Positions 37,901 through 44,162 of a stretch of DNA of 64,000 nt are shown here, in pieces. How positions within the stretch are numbered: the stretch's first letter is position 1; every line of letters starts with the position of its first letter. Where the stretch lies: NCBI GenBank assembly GCA_034401795.1, contig CM067373.1, positions 86,028,021-86,092,020 on the forward strand, read 5' to 3'. The translations under genes and the position numbers were made by a program. The notes beneath the pieces are model-generated. The model saw only the letters and a program-made list of their open reading frames with translations, made no database searches and was not told where the DNA came from. The stretch comes from Chaetoderma sp. LZ-2023a (Eukaryota; Mollusca; Caudofoveata; Chaetodermatida; Chaetodermatidae).

Positions 37901-40647
37901 GCATGTCCTGTCAGAATTATTTGAGTCTTGTACATGTACCACATTGGAAAATTCAGTGAATGTTTTATGAACATAATTACAGTACCACTCATAAATAAGT
38001 TAACATGGTTCAAAAAACAAAAACAGAAACATGTTAGTTAGTAGAATTTTGAACACGCTGTAAGAAATGTTCTGTTGAATATTTTGAACATAATTGGCTT
38101 GGAATGCATTGCTGCCTTCTTCCAATGAATCCAATATAAATGTTTAAAATATTCAATAGTATGTGTTTGTTTGTTTTGGAAATATGTTGGTGTTCATACG
38201 TTTTCTCTCAACCATTCACTGCCAATAAAAATCTCGGTTTGGAACCCAAAAGATCAAATATGAAGAATCAATTGGAATTTAACCCTTTAACTTTCAAATT
38301 TGCTCAAGAAATTTTCAATTTCCTCATAGAAAATGTCCATTTGTAGACCAAGAGAAGCCTACTTTTGAAATTTTACCACTGGAATATAACTGAGCCAGTC
38401 ATTCCAGTAATAAATTTTCAAAAATAGTCTTCTTGGTCTGCAAATGGACATTTCTCAAGGCTACTGCAGAAGCCATTTTTGCTGATATGAGTGTTAAAGG
38501 GTTAATAAGTATTCTTTCAAGTATTTTGAAACTAATTTTACTGGAAGTGCTTCCAGTTTCAAACTATTCACCAGCTTACCTGTATGATAGCTTGAAAGAG
38601 AATTCCTAGAACTTGATGTTTCAAAGGGTTATAATTCCATGGTTTATGAGTAACCATGCTTATTTTAAGGATTTTCAGGCCTTGGATCAAAATTCTTAGA
38701 TTCCATATAACTTTCCAGAATTTTAATTGCAATGAATGAATACGCTCTTAGCCATGTCCCACCAACCTAAGCTCTGTCCATGCGTTAAGCGTGATGGGTT
38801 CAATTTATATACCTTGGACCCTGACATCCCATAATCCAAATTTCAAGGTGAGCTGTTGGAATATTTTGAAACCAATTTGACTGGGTGCTGTTCCTGCCTA
38901 TGGCTGCTCGCAACAGCGCTCGGTTAAATTAATGTCAAAATTTTCAACAGAATGTTTATTAAATAGTAGATATACAAATCCTACAACTAAATGGAGTATT
39001 CAATGTTCCTGATGGACTCAGATACGTCATTTATTACATATTTGGATTATGACATTAGTCTACATGTGACGTAATTGACTATGACATCATATACTTGACT
39101 GGCAGATTGGATTCATCCATTGGGTGTCATTTCTATTCATTATAATATATCTGGCAGCAACCAATGAACTAACGTTGTTAACATGTTAAGGTCATACCAA
39201 TGGGTTTTTTACAAACTCTCCTAACTTAATTTGTCCATATCTAGAAATAGTAATGCTGCAATTTTAAGGGATTATTATCAATATTATTTCATCTAGCAAT
39301 TTCTCGTAACCAAGTCCTTATCAGTCGCAATTCCTCAGAATTTTCTGTAACTCTTTGTTCTCAGAGTGTAGCTTTGTTAACCCTTAATAGTCAAGCAGCT
39401 CAAATTGAATTTGCAATGGTCATGAGAAAAGTCCATTTGCTGGCCAAGAGAAGACTATTGGAATGGCTGAAGAGAAGACTAAACGAGCCAGCCATTCGTG
39501 GTAAATTTTCAAAAATAGTCTTCACTTGGCCTGCAAATGGACACTCACTGAGAAACTTTGTGGATTTTCTTGATCAATCTTGACAATTAACCTGATGAAA
39601 GGATTAATACTGTAATAGCGTTAAACAGAGCTTGAAGTTGTGCATTATTTTTATTTCTGTATAGAATGTTTTTGACATGTACTTTGTAGGCTTGAACTAT
39701 TATGCAATTTTTATAATAACAATTATTTTAGATAAATAATAGCGATTATTCAATTAATCGTAGCTGCACTGGAAATTGAAAAACATTTAAGTCTTTGCAT
39801 TAAAAAAGCCAAACTCACCCAAGATTTTGGTCCTATAAAGGTGAATTCTTCAAAAGGAACATCTACCCATCATAAAGAAGACACCTGCCAAGTTTCATTA
39901 TACTATTTTAAGCAATTTTGTATGTTATACTGTTTAAGAGAACATTGACAAAAGTCGTGAGTTTTAGCATGAAAAATCCCATTTTCACCCAAAATATTGG
40001 ACCTATAAATGTGAATTCTTCAAAAGGCACATCTGCGTATCATAACTGAGGCATACACCAAGTTTCATTAAAATATCTGAAGCGGTTCTGTATGATATGC
40101 TGTTCATGCGATATTGTGGACAGACAGACCAATGGCCAGGGCTTGCATACCGTCTGGTGTGGGGATGCGGGGCCCTCATTAATCTAATAATTGTGCAAGC
40201 CTAGTACTTGATTAAAGTCAGTTAAGTGGGTCATGAGTCGTTTTAACCTTTTAATGGCCAAGCGGCCAAATCTGGCCTTTGCAGTGGTCCTGAGGAATGC
40301 CCATTTGCAGGCCAAGAGAAGACTATTTTTGAAAAATTTACCACTGGAATGCCTGGCTCGATAACCGAGCCAGTCATTCAAGTGGTTAATTTTCAAAAAT
40401 AGTCTTCTGTTGCCCTGCAAATGGACATTCATTAAGTAATATTCTCATTTTCTTGACCAAAATGGACCATTAAAGAGTTAAAGAAAAGGTTGCCAGAGAG
40501 ACAGATGAAGGATGATCCTTTGGTACAGCTGAACTAATAATGGTGTTTTATTTATTTTATTTTTTTTTGATAGATCGGCCATGGATTTGGGACATTCAGT
40601 ACAAAGATCTACCAGACTCACATGGAACCATGTGGTGCCCGTCATAG
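1898..40647 (+). CDS. TDP1: TDP1, tyrosyl-DNA phosphodiesterase 1 (3' nine exons, spliced)
   Basis: Nine exons (1898-1990, 2865-3044, 4435-4513, 6783-6971, 26142-26257, 33739-33846, 35352-35454, 37550-37664, 40574-40647) join in phase across eight introns that all start GT and end AG, giving about 351 residues without a stop until TAG at 40645. TDP1 is a nuclear phospholipase D superfamily enzyme that removes topoisomerase I peptides from DNA 3' ends. The catalytic Lys of the first HKN motif is in KMMILLY and its Asn in HTANL; the second motif is in PHIKTYLR, with its Asn in SANLSKAAW. The last exon carries DRPWIWD and HGTMW just before the stop, as in vertebrate TDP1. The length from the first catalytic Lys matches the human protein (about 344 residues from Lys265). 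The exon with the first catalytic His lies outside the window. No frameshift or stop is seen, so the gene looks functional despite very large transposon-filled introns. Orthology is from remembered sequence and not from a search. Confidence 0.93.
2298..2532. repeat. 21-bp minisatellite, about 11 copies, sister of the one at 1489
   Basis: The unit is AAATGTGCCGGGCATAGCTAG. It shares ATAGCTAGAAATGTGC with the upstream minisatellite but has GCCGGGC where the other has GCARACC. It lies in the intron between the first two exons in the window. Repetitive frames (PGIARNV) are not genes. Confidence 0.95.
2865..3044 (+). CDS. TDP1: TDP1 exon with GIWISRLF and GDSPTNFK
   Basis: The acceptor is ttccttcag before 2865 and the donor is GTATTA at 3045. 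The leading A completes a Gly codon, giving [12 protein letters not shown], and later [15 protein letters not shown] and [15 protein letters not shown]. These correspond to the human GIWLSPLYP and GESPTHFKADLI stretches. Confidence 0.9.
3045..4434. repeat. TDP1 intron with hairpin remnant and 150-bp repeat units
   Basis: Bases 3060-3130 are one arm of a 'gcctaaggcagcaatggc' hairpin repeat. Bases 3540-3850 hold two units around 'aggctctgcccccagggttgg' and 'attgctgactgcaagacga', whose inverted counterparts are at 7250-7470. The frames through them are repeat-derived. Nothing else was recognised. Confidence 0.5.
4435..4513 (+). CDS. TDP1: TDP1 exon with [11 protein letters not shown]
   Basis: The acceptor is ctttcacag before 4435 and the donor is GTAATG at 4514. 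The first base completes Arg (AG|G), then [16 protein letters not shown] and [10 protein letters not shown], matching VYLIGSTPGRF and WGHFRLRK of TDP1. It ends in phase 0. Confidence 0.9.
4740..4866. repeat. Foldback hairpin repeat, family 1
   Basis: The arms 'atgtccatttacaggccaag' and 'atctataaatggacatt' surround 'ggaatgactgtctcggttat' and 'gagccagtcattcc'. This is one of at least nine copies of a roughly 130-bp palindromic repeat in the window. Confidence 0.8.
5200..6602 (+). repeat. Array of diverged ~160-bp units ending in the GGTGA..GGGCCT tail
   Basis: About seven units each carry 'aaacttggctggaag', 'tggtaggctt', 'gttggtcaattt' and 'ggccatcttagat', interrupted by a foldback hairpin at 5617-5750. 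A poly-C tract lies near 6162-6180. The array ends at 6566-6600 with 'caggtgacctatacaaggcc', a diverged form of the tail at 25572-25601. It looks like an old copy of the AGCTCACC repeat without a visible head. Confidence 0.6.
5617..5750. repeat. Foldback hairpin repeat, family 1 (well preserved)
   Basis: The left arm 'tttgcagaccaagagaagac' continues through 'atttatcactggaatgactg' to the centre 'gttatcgagc'; the right arm mirrors it through 'cagtcattctagtggtaaaa' and 'ggcttctcttgttctgcaaa'. The transcript would fold into a long stem. No transposase is associated. Confidence 0.85.
6783..6971 (+). CDS. TDP1: TDP1 exon with [13 protein letters not shown]
   Basis: The acceptor is tttactcag before 6783 and the donor is GTAAGC at 6972. 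It encodes 63 codons in phase 0 including [24 protein letters not shown] and [12 protein letters not shown] downstream AG at 6790-6791 could also serve, but the upstream one preserves the alignment with human LRKLLKDHASS. Confidence 0.88.
7067..7480 (-). repeat. Inverted copy of the 'aggctctgcccccagg' repeat
   Basis: The minus strand carries two or three units with 'tgaaagaccgcccta'-type spacing around 'gctctgcccccagggtaggg' and 'attgcagatagtgagatgat', matching 3560-3800 in opposite orientation. Short frames here are repeat by-products. Confidence 0.55.
7655..8000 (-). repeat. MITE-like element copy (AATGGAGGAATCCAGTTT family), minus
   Basis: It starts with 'caatagaggaatccaattta', has 'gatgtcataatcaacaacgt' and 'aactaatttgactaggcact', and ends in 'ggcatagctaaaa'. 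It is the reverse orientation of 35586-35920. Its 'gggcttagctagagatggga' segment resembles the 21-bp minisatellite units at 1489 and 2298. Confidence 0.65.
8082..8225. repeat. Foldback hairpin repeat, family 1
   Basis: The arms 'tccattcacagggcattgga' and 'cttggtatgcaaatgggcat' enclose 'tgactggctcaagc' and 'cttggttcaagccagtca'. The flanks carry the shared 'ctagaccattgcagaag' tail. Confidence 0.8.
8858..10303 (+). pseudogene. DIRS-like gag ORF, truncated copy A (two exons)
   Basis: Exon 1 is probably 8858-8890 ([11 protein letters not shown]), with a GT donor at 8891 inside 'ggggcaggttgta'. Exon 2 begins at 9410 after 'tgtgtgttcgcag'. They join in phase to reach [14 protein letters not shown] and the cluster [20 protein letters not shown], a putative zinc-binding stretch. 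A TAG at 9911-9913 replaces a Gln codon of copy B. The frame then continues to 10284, where it jumps into a terminal inverted repeat, so the C-terminal half is lost. The protein probably packages element RNA, by analogy with gag. Confidence 0.75.
10285..10528 (+). repeat. Deleted DIRS derivative: terminal repeat plus a 50-bp gag scrap
   Basis: 'ttctacttcgaataatactt' starts a full left terminal repeat that runs to 'cagattcgtct' near 10460. It is followed by 'acaccatgcgcttgtcccag' to 'gccagggtgatcac', which is bases about 12820-12862 of copy B. The next terminal repeat starts right after it. Confidence 0.8.
10530..10720 (+). repeat. Left inverted terminal repeat of DIRS copy B
   Basis: It begins 'ttctacttcgaataatacct' and contains 'tctattatctagtctagctc' and 'aattcccaatcacagtcaga'. 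The reverse complement occurs at 17040-17200 and 18050-18220. It probably carries the promoter and the replication sequences of the element. Confidence 0.8.
10802..13335 (+). pseudogene. DIRS-like gag ORF, copy B (intron, one stop, one frameshift)
   Basis: Exon 1 is 10802-10834 ([11 protein letters not shown]) and exon 2 starts at 11364 after 'ttctctgtattcgcag'; the 529-bp intron is phase 0 and its splice sites are conserved in copy A. The N-terminus has [11 protein letters not shown] and [17 protein letters not shown], a probable zinc-binding region, followed by a long acidic Pro/Ala-rich stretch. TGA at 12198-12200 interrupts the frame where copy A has Gly; the frame resumes at 12207. Near 13090 the frame shifts to one that ends at 13335 with a Gly/Arg/Lys-rich tail ([20 protein letters not shown]), typical of nucleic-acid binding. 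About 600 residues originally. Confidence 0.75.
13336..15312 (+). pseudogene. DIRS-like reverse transcriptase, RNase H and Dam-like domain, copy B
   Basis: The frame changes at least three times. A leader near 13450-13567 reads [22 protein letters not shown] motifs follow: [20 protein letters not shown] (13735-13795), [11 protein letters not shown] (about 13870), [12 protein letters not shown] (about 13965) and the catalytic YIDD (about 14065). RNase H follows with [26 protein letters not shown] and NILADALSR (14535-14860). After it, [24 protein letters not shown] and SWFTDLL resemble the Dam-type methyltransferase segment of DIRS elements, with YPP at the usual (D/N)PPY site. The ORF stops at 15312, overlapping the recombinase ORF by two bases. 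Confidence 0.85.
15311..16309 (+). pseudogene. DIRS-like tyrosine recombinase, copy B (one internal stop)
   Basis: The enzyme would integrate the circular DNA intermediate of the retrotransposon. One frame of 333 codons runs to the TAA at the end, broken only by TAG at 15647-15649. The N-terminal core-binding part has [19 protein letters not shown] and [12 protein letters not shown]. The catalytic part has the first Arg in RRRSEIHAL, then [12 protein letters not shown] (His-x-x-Arg) and, before the end, [17 protein letters not shown], where the Tyr is the likely nucleophile. Catalytic residues are preserved, so decay is recent or slight. Overlap with the RT/RNase H ORF is typical of the group. 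Confidence 0.85.
16909..17231. repeat. Palindrome-ended 323-bp unit in the DIRS 3' end (first copy)
   Basis: The ends are about 57-bp near-perfect inverted repeats: 'aaaaaagcatccgcttttgt', then 'ttctacgagaattc' and 'ttaccagatgtactat', mirrored at 17174-17231. The interior contains the reverse-complemented terminal repeat. It could be the DIRS right end or a secondary insertion. Confidence 0.8.
17927..18248. repeat. Palindrome-ended unit in the DIRS 3' end (second copy)
   Basis: Same organisation as 16909-17231, with 'gtttctgcgagaattc' in the left arm and 'tctcgtagaaacaaaagcgg' in the right arm. It ends exactly where Penelope-like sequence begins. Confidence 0.8.
18249..20107 (-). pseudogene. 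Penelope-like retroelement, RT and GIY-YIG endonuclease (main part)
   Basis: Reading leftward, KQDDIIVK and a frameshifted ADKG-like motif near 20060 are followed by [19 protein letters not shown] and ISGNGCPTE (19900-19740). The RT catalytic YIDD is at 19315-19326, with FFLR before it and TFMIW after it. [13 protein letters not shown] (about 19230) and [13 protein letters not shown] (about 19150) are typical Penelope RT tail motifs. The C-terminal endonuclease has [20 protein letters not shown] and FKIRIQEHL (18411-18590), the GIY-YIG signature, and ends near WIHQLHC at the DIRS boundary, so the last residues are missing. Several frameshifts make it a dead copy. The N-terminal part lies at 25602-25880. 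Confidence 0.88.
21293..21795 (+). pseudogene. Non-LTR retrotransposon endonuclease fragment
   Basis: The frame from about 21400 reads [42 protein letters not shown] and [20 protein letters not shown], the N-terminal APE-type (exonuclease-endonuclease-phosphatase) fold of a LINE ORF2, with the metal-binding Glu in QETK. It stops abruptly at repeat sequence ('ttggctggcggccatctc') near 21795, so RT and the 3' end are missing. Retaining the 5' rather than the 3' part is unusual for a LINE insertion. Confidence 0.75.
22634..25257 (+). CDS. hAT transposase, BED finger plus catalytic domain (two exons)
   Basis: Exon 1 (22634-22901) starts [15 protein letters not shown] and has a BED-type finger, [10 protein letters not shown]...MKQHHSEC. 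The donor is GTAAGA at 22902 and the acceptor 'tattttgcag' ends at 23845; exon 2 is 23846-25257. The split Gly codon (G|GT) joins the exons in frame, for 559 residues, a normal hAT length. Motifs are CLDGWSN (first catalytic Asp), IVTDNAANM (second Asp), [23 protein letters not shown], and the C-terminal dimerisation region [13 protein letters not shown] and KVRNRLG. It would cut and join the element ends in the nucleus. No stop or frameshift was seen, so activity is possible. Its start is chosen as the first Met before the finger. Confidence 0.9.
23381..23835. repeat. Tandem duplication (243-bp period) inside the hAT intron
   Basis: Bases 23381-23591 and 23624-23835 are nearly identical. Each starts with the hairpin 'tattttgaaaacaatttgac' and runs through 'gctcagagcagtcagccagt' to 'ctgatacagtaatatt'. 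The second copy runs into the splice acceptor. Confidence 0.9.
25602..25880 (-). pseudogene. Penelope-like element, N-terminal fragment split off
   Basis: On the minus strand the frame ends [17 protein letters not shown] at 25602. Joining it to the first Penelope base at about 20107 restores a K-T-E-R continuation in the same frame, as expected before the RT ADKG motif. The upstream part ([29 protein letters not shown]) is low-complexity N-terminal sequence. Confidence 0.75.
26142..26257 (+). CDS. TDP1: TDP1 exon with IYPSKDNVR and GGSLPYS
   Basis: The acceptor is ttctgtttcag before 26142 and the donor is GTAGGT at 26258. It encodes [19 protein letters not shown], then [19 protein letters not shown], matching IYPSVENVRTSLEGY and AGGSLPYSI of TDP1. 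Two bases (CA) remain for a His codon completed in the next exon. A 19.2-kb intron precedes it. Confidence 0.93.
26258..27794. repeat. TDP1 intron: short tandem repeats and one MITE-like copy
   Basis: Bases 26310-26395 form a hairpin ('gaaattactttaccaggaag' and its mirror). Bases 26435-26575 hold three diverged ~60-bp units around 'gcgcaatgcccaccccgccc'. Bases 27110-27500 are a copy of the AATGGAGGAATCCAGTTT element with a central hairpin at 27240-27317. Bases 26580-27100 show nothing recognisable. Confidence 0.5.
27997..32125 (+). mobile_element. TIR element with TA duplication carrying an XPG/PIN-like nuclease gene
   Basis: The left end reads TAGACTAGTAGA and the right end, reverse complemented, TAGGCTAGTGGA. 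After a small gap a further ~36 bp match (CTGGGAAAAAAT..., TGTTATC), 29 of 36 identical by eye. The element is flanked by TA (27995-27996 and 32126-32127). The paralogous uninterrupted repeat at 58032 has a single TA at the same spot. The only gene seen is the nuclease-family pseudogene at 28579-31635. No DDE transposase was recognised. A relationship to Academ-type transposons is possible but unverified. Confidence 0.75.
28579..31635 (+). pseudogene. XPG/FEN/PIN-like nuclease family protein with CXC-type tail, copy 1
   Basis: The order follows a large uncharacterised invertebrate family. An N-terminal segment has [32 protein letters not shown] and CSLCGK, then a shifted frame with [25 protein letters not shown] middle region has [38 protein letters not shown]. 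The nuclease part has VIDGGWQLH (Asp at 30483), VVFDGYEG (30600), GDADTSIV (30802-30825), [10 protein letters not shown], and FIHAWGG-stop-DT, where TGA at 31066-31068 replaces the usual Cys of GCDT. The C-terminus has [17 protein letters not shown] and a Cys-rich block CNCK...[18 protein letters not shown], ending in an acidic [10 protein letters not shown]. These Asp/Glu positions fit the metal-binding set of XPG/FEN nucleases. At least four frameshifts or stops make it non-functional as read. Confidence 0.8.
32126..33738. repeat. TDP1 intron: repeat units, microsatellite, no gene seen
   Basis: Bases 32126-32690 hold about two ~200-bp units with 'accttgaccgttgacctcaa' and 'aagtttagtcccaatagg'. 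A CATA/CAGA microsatellite is at 32612-32650. Bases 33557-33678 are a family-1 foldback hairpin and 33355-33420 half of another. Confidence 0.55.
33739..33846 (+). CDS. TDP1: TDP1 exon with second HKN motif (PHIKTY)
   Basis: The acceptor is ctttggcag before 33739 and the donor is GTAAGT at 33847. The first T completes His, giving HQWKSSGRG and then [19 protein letters not shown] and FLVT. The His and Lys of PHIKTY are the second catalytic pair; this His corresponds to human H493, the residue mutated in SCAN1. Confidence 0.92.
33892..34281 (+). pseudogene. Penelope-like GIY-YIG endonuclease fragment
   Basis: The frame reads [20 protein letters not shown] then directly [30 protein letters not shown] and [18 protein letters not shown]. 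The catalytic YLLTC start and the Arg of RIKEH are present, but the segment that should carry the second motif (Y-V-G, as in the copy at 18600) is deleted. It is a 3' fragment, as expected for a truncated insertion, and is the opposite orientation to the larger Penelope copy. Confidence 0.8.
34600..34735. repeat. Foldback hairpin repeat, family 1 (diverged)
   Basis: 'tgtccatttgtagagagcat' and 'gattgactgcctcaataagc' pair with 'aagccagtcattccagtggt' and 'cttgttctgcaaatatacat'. The intron around it (33847-35351) otherwise holds diverged ~130-bp units with 'agataacacaagttctattg'-like text at 34790-35130. Confidence 0.65.
35352..35454 (+). CDS. TDP1: TDP1 exon with [10 protein letters not shown]
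   Basis: The acceptor is atattcag before 35352 and the donor is GTAAGT at 35455. It encodes [20 protein letters not shown], then [15 protein letters not shown], nearly identical to human [18 protein letters not shown] and SYELGVLFLP. The Asn of SANL is the catalytic Asn of the second motif. Confidence 0.94.
35586..35920 (+). repeat. MITE-like element with 18-bp inverted ends
   Basis: It starts AATGGAGGAATACAGTTT and ends AAACTGGATTCCTCCATT. Inside are 'ccccgcccatctctagctaa', a 'gggatcgattgatccc' palindrome, a hairpin arm 'gaaactaatttgactggg', and 'ttgattatgacatcat'. No clear target duplication. Other copies are at 30-400, 7655-8000, 27110-27500 and 38700-39125. Confidence 0.8.
36077..36171. 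repeat. Near-perfect 36-bp inverted repeat with 23-nt loop
   Basis: The left arm 36077-36112 (CTTGATTTTGGTAATTTTCT...) and right arm 36136-36171 pair at 35 of 36 positions. It lies in a TDP1 intron and is unrelated to the hairpin families elsewhere in the window. Confidence 0.9.
36180..37060. repeat. TDP1 intron: tandem diverged repeat units
   Basis: Three units carry 'gatgaaacttcatgggaagg' and 'tagtagggaaa' (36215-36575), and three more carry 'aaatcgtaaaatatttggtt' and 'gttagcctgc' (36700-37050). Nothing coding was seen. Confidence 0.6.
37550..37664 (+). CDS. TDP1: TDP1 exon with [12 protein letters not shown]
   Basis: The acceptor is cttcttcag before 37550 and the donor is GTAGGC at 37665. 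The poorly conserved loop [13 protein letters not shown] is followed by [15 protein letters not shown], matching FPVPYDLPPELY in TDP1. It ends in phase 1. Confidence 0.9.
37665..40573. repeat. Last TDP1 intron: hairpins and one MITE-like copy
   Basis: Family-1 foldbacks lie at 37737-37835 (partial), 38328-38452, 39428-39545 and 40298-40433; the last two are well preserved. Bases 38700-39125 are a copy of the AATGGAGGAATCCAGTTT element. Bases 39830-40120 hold two units of 'tgaattcttcaaaaggaaca' type. No gene was seen. Confidence 0.65.
40574..40647 (+). CDS. TDP1: TDP1 terminal exon with DRPWIWD..MWCPS stop
   Basis: The acceptor is tttttttgatag before 40574. The G left by the previous exon plus AT makes Asp, then [20 protein letters not shown] and CPS followed by TAG at 40645-40647. 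Human TDP1 ends DRPWIWNIPYVKAPDTHGN and MWVPS. Confidence 0.95.
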
Positions 40648-43600
40648 CAGAACTGATGATGAATTCTTTATTTGTCCAGCTAGCAGTGAAACTGACCGCA
40701 GTCAGCAAAGAATTTAGCTTTAATTTGTCAATTACCTAAATACAGTACAGCTCAGAAATAACATATTTCCAAAACAAACGTATGAATATTCTGTACTTAA
40801 AGGTGCGTATTCACAGAATTCCTCAAAATTAAATTGTTCGAATTGTATACTTGTAGAGGCTTAAACTGTGTGCCTAGATGCAATGAAACTAAATAATTCA
40901 TAGCATGTGATTTCATTCTGAAAAAATTAATAACATCCTTTAGTTGTGAATTTGAATTATGGACTCGTGTCTCTAATTCGATTTCACAACTTAAAAAAAA
41001 TTACATGAATGTATGTCTAATGAAATCATCATATTTTAAGATTTATTTAGTGTCATTCCATCTAGGCACGTAATTTAAGAATCTAAAAGTATACAATTTG
41101 AACAATTTTATTTTCTTGCATTCTCTTGTGAATATGCACCTTGAATTTGATTGGAAGCCATTATTGGCTAAGGCAGCAATGGCGTAGAATCAAATTAAGT
41201 CAGAAATAGTCAACAGAACATTTCATACATCGTGTTCAAACTTGTACTGTACATGATATCCTGATAACCCAGCAGAGATTTTCTCACGGTCATGTTCACT
41301 TATATAGAAATATGGTTATTTCAATTATAGCATACTCTGCATCCTCAGTTCACTTATGCTCATTTGTTTTCAAGAACGCGAGTCAGGAACCCTCTAATTT
41401 ACTTTGAGAATAATTTTACTGCTAATTGTTGCTGACATATGCGGCAACAACTTTCAGTGAAATTGTTCTCAAAATATTCAGCAAGAGGTTGGCTATCAGA
41501 TGCAGTAAATACTATCTAAATGTATATGTATACAGAAGGCAATTGGTCAGTTTCTTGTATTTATGTGGATAAAGTGAAATAGTTTTGTGGAAAGGAAATT
41601 AATTGTGTATATATATGTCACACAGGCTTGCAATAAAGAATTCATTTGTCACCTTATTTTCTTGCTATAATTGCTTTGCATACAATTTAGAAATTAGAAA
41701 ATGGTTATCACAAAGCGTTGACACTAATAAAAGCGCAGTTAATTTGGTCACGAAAATCAAAATATTTTCTTATTGAATGTCCATCTTAACGAGCCAGCCA
41801 TTCCAGTGATAAATTTCCAAAAATACTCTTCTCTTTATCTGCAGAAGGACATTCCTCAAGACTACTACTACAGAGGCTGGTTTTGGCCGGCTTGACCATT
41901 AACACCCCCCCCCCCCCCCCCCGCCATGTAAGGTGTTCCCATAAACTATATATAGGTTGATATCAGGATTAAACAAGTATGCGTACACAGTAGTAGTGAA
42001 ATAGGCAATATCAGGGACAGATCTGGCTTTTGCAATGTTCTGGCCAATAGATTAGCCAAATACCATTTTTGTTAGCCAAATAGTAAATATTTTAGCCACA
42101 TCTTTACTTCAATGTCACTTATAAACATGTTTGCAGTCAGTAATAATCAGTTAATGCTATCAATTTTACACTCCTGATACAATAGGGTCTTATTATTAGC
42201 TCACCTGGCCTGAAAGGCCAAGTGAGCTTATGTCGTGGCGACCGTCCGTCATCCATCCGTCCGTCAACTTTTCCTTTAAAACGACTTCTCAAGAACCGCT
42301 AGGATGATTTCAATTATATTTGGCAGGAAGCATCCTTAGGGCATAGGGATCCAAGTTTGTTCAAACGAAGCCGATCGGCCAATTTGGCCAGTGGCCATCT
42401 TGGATTTTGGCTGATTTTTAGAAATGTTTTTAAAAATCTTGTCCGAAACCGCTTGAGGGATTGAAGGAAACCTCATGAAATATGATCCACGGCAATAGCT
42501 CAGCCAACTTTGTTCAAGGGAACTTAATTTGTCAAATGGTTCGGCGGCCATCTTAGCAAAAATAACTTCTCCAGAACCGCTAAAGGGATCAGGCTAAAAT
42601 TTGGCAGATATAGTTAGGGACTAAGGGCCAGTAAAGTTGGTTCAAGAGAAGTTGATCCGTCAAAAAACATGGCCGCCGTTGGCCAATCAAAATATAGCAT
42701 GTTTGGCGGGTATATTGGATCTTTTTCTTTGATGGATTTTGAGGCCGAAATTGGTTTTGTATAGGTTTTTGGGTATTCTGATCTCAAATTTGCAGTTTTC
42801 GAAACTGTCAGATAAATGGTTTGGCGGCCATCTTGGATCATTTTCCCAGCAATGGGAAATTTAAAATATCTTCTCGAGAACTGCTGGGCCGATTTCAATT
42901 ATATTTGGCATGAAGCATCCTTAAGCCATATAGATTCAAGTTTGTTCAAACGAAGCCGATCGGCCAATTTAGCCGGTGACCATCTTGGCTATTGGTCGAT
43001 TTTTAGAAATGCCTAAAAATCTTCTCTCCAAAACCGTTTGAGGGATCGATTCAGAACTCACGAAATATCATTTAGGGCAAGAGCTGAACAAGTTTGTTCA
43101 AGGGAACTTGATTGACCAAATGGTTCAGGGGCCATCTTGGATGATAGACATCTGAAAAGGGCAGCTTTAATGAGAACGGTACGCTACATTGGAGGCATCC
43201 CACTATAAGTGTGTGTTAGTGCATTTTTACAAAAATTTGTGAAACCTAAAATAATGACTCCAGCTTATTATAATTTTTCACAGGCTTGCATATGGATATT
43301 TCACATCTACCATGGCAAAGAAAACCACATAATTGTACTCTCTTCCAAAATATTAAATTTCAATTTAAATGATTTTGTGAAATCTTGGTATTTTTAAAGA
43401 AATATAAAATACATTTATTTTGTCACTCTTAGTGTGTTCTTAATGTCTTTCCCTTTGACAATACCTTATTTCGCATTATTCCGCAACCCCGTAAATTAAG
43501 TTTTATACAGCTATCTCAAAATCTGTTTAATCTATAGATATTTTAGTAACCACACCCACATTCTAGGAATGCATGGATATTTAACCTGTGAAGCTTTGTT

Positions 43601-43805
43601 CTACATCAAGCACTTATGTTTCAAGATAATTAACTGTCTAACATGTAATTTGAGCTAGTGAATAATGTATGTTGTTAGAAGATACAATTTGCTAGGCAGT
43701 ATTACAGTAGTTTCCTGTTATATAACGATGGCGATGGTGCAATATCAATACAAAGTTTCTGCGAATTTATGTGCATTCCACTAAGGTAAATACAGGTCTA
43801 TTCTA
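40648..43805. repeat. Downstream of TDP1: 3' UTR candidate, hairpins, AGCTCACC repeat
   Basis: Bases 40648 to about 41650 may be TDP1 3' UTR and include a family-2 hairpin at 41398-41480. A poly-C tract is at 41907-41922. A copy of the AGCTCACC repeat starts at 42197 and runs to about 43150 without a visible tail. Bases 43150-43800 show nothing recognisable and may be 3' flank of the nuclease-family gene. Confidence 0.5.
41632..41637 (+). promoter_or_regulatory. Candidate polyadenylation signal AATAAA for TDP1
   Basis: A canonical AATAAA lies about 1 kb after the TDP1 stop codon in AT-rich sequence. It is one plausible 3' end; the hexamer is common, so this is weak without transcript data. 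Confidence 0.3.
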
Positions 43806-43878
43806 TTAATCATTGTAATTGTCGTCATCCTCCTCATCATTATCACTGTTATTTTCAATATTCGCCACAAGTGTGCCG

Positions 43879-44162
43879 AGTGGTAGTGTCGGGATTAAAA
43901 TGATATCACCTCCCTCAACTGGCCGCCGTTCGGCAATCCGTGGCCCCTACCGCCCTCTCAATCCCTAGGGCATAGGGTTGTTGAGACATGTGGTTGATGT
44001 ATGCCTCTAGATGGAGGCCCCCCAGGGTTGTTGAGACATGTGGTTGGTGTATGCCTCTTAGATGGAGGCCCCCAGGGATTGAGAGGGTGGTGGGGGCCAC
44101 CACGGATCGCCGAACAGCTGCCAGTTGAGGGAGGTAGTATCATTCCGACACTACTACTACCA
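43879..44162 (+). repeat. Left Polinton end, itself a long imperfect palindrome
   Basis: The arm 'cacctccctcaactggccgc' (43907 on) is mirrored by 'tgccagttgagggaggtagt' near 44130, and the outer 'agtggtagtgtcggga' by 'ccgacactactact'. In the middle, two ~52-bp direct repeats carry 'gggttgttgagacatgtggt' (43975 and 44033). Confidence 0.85.
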
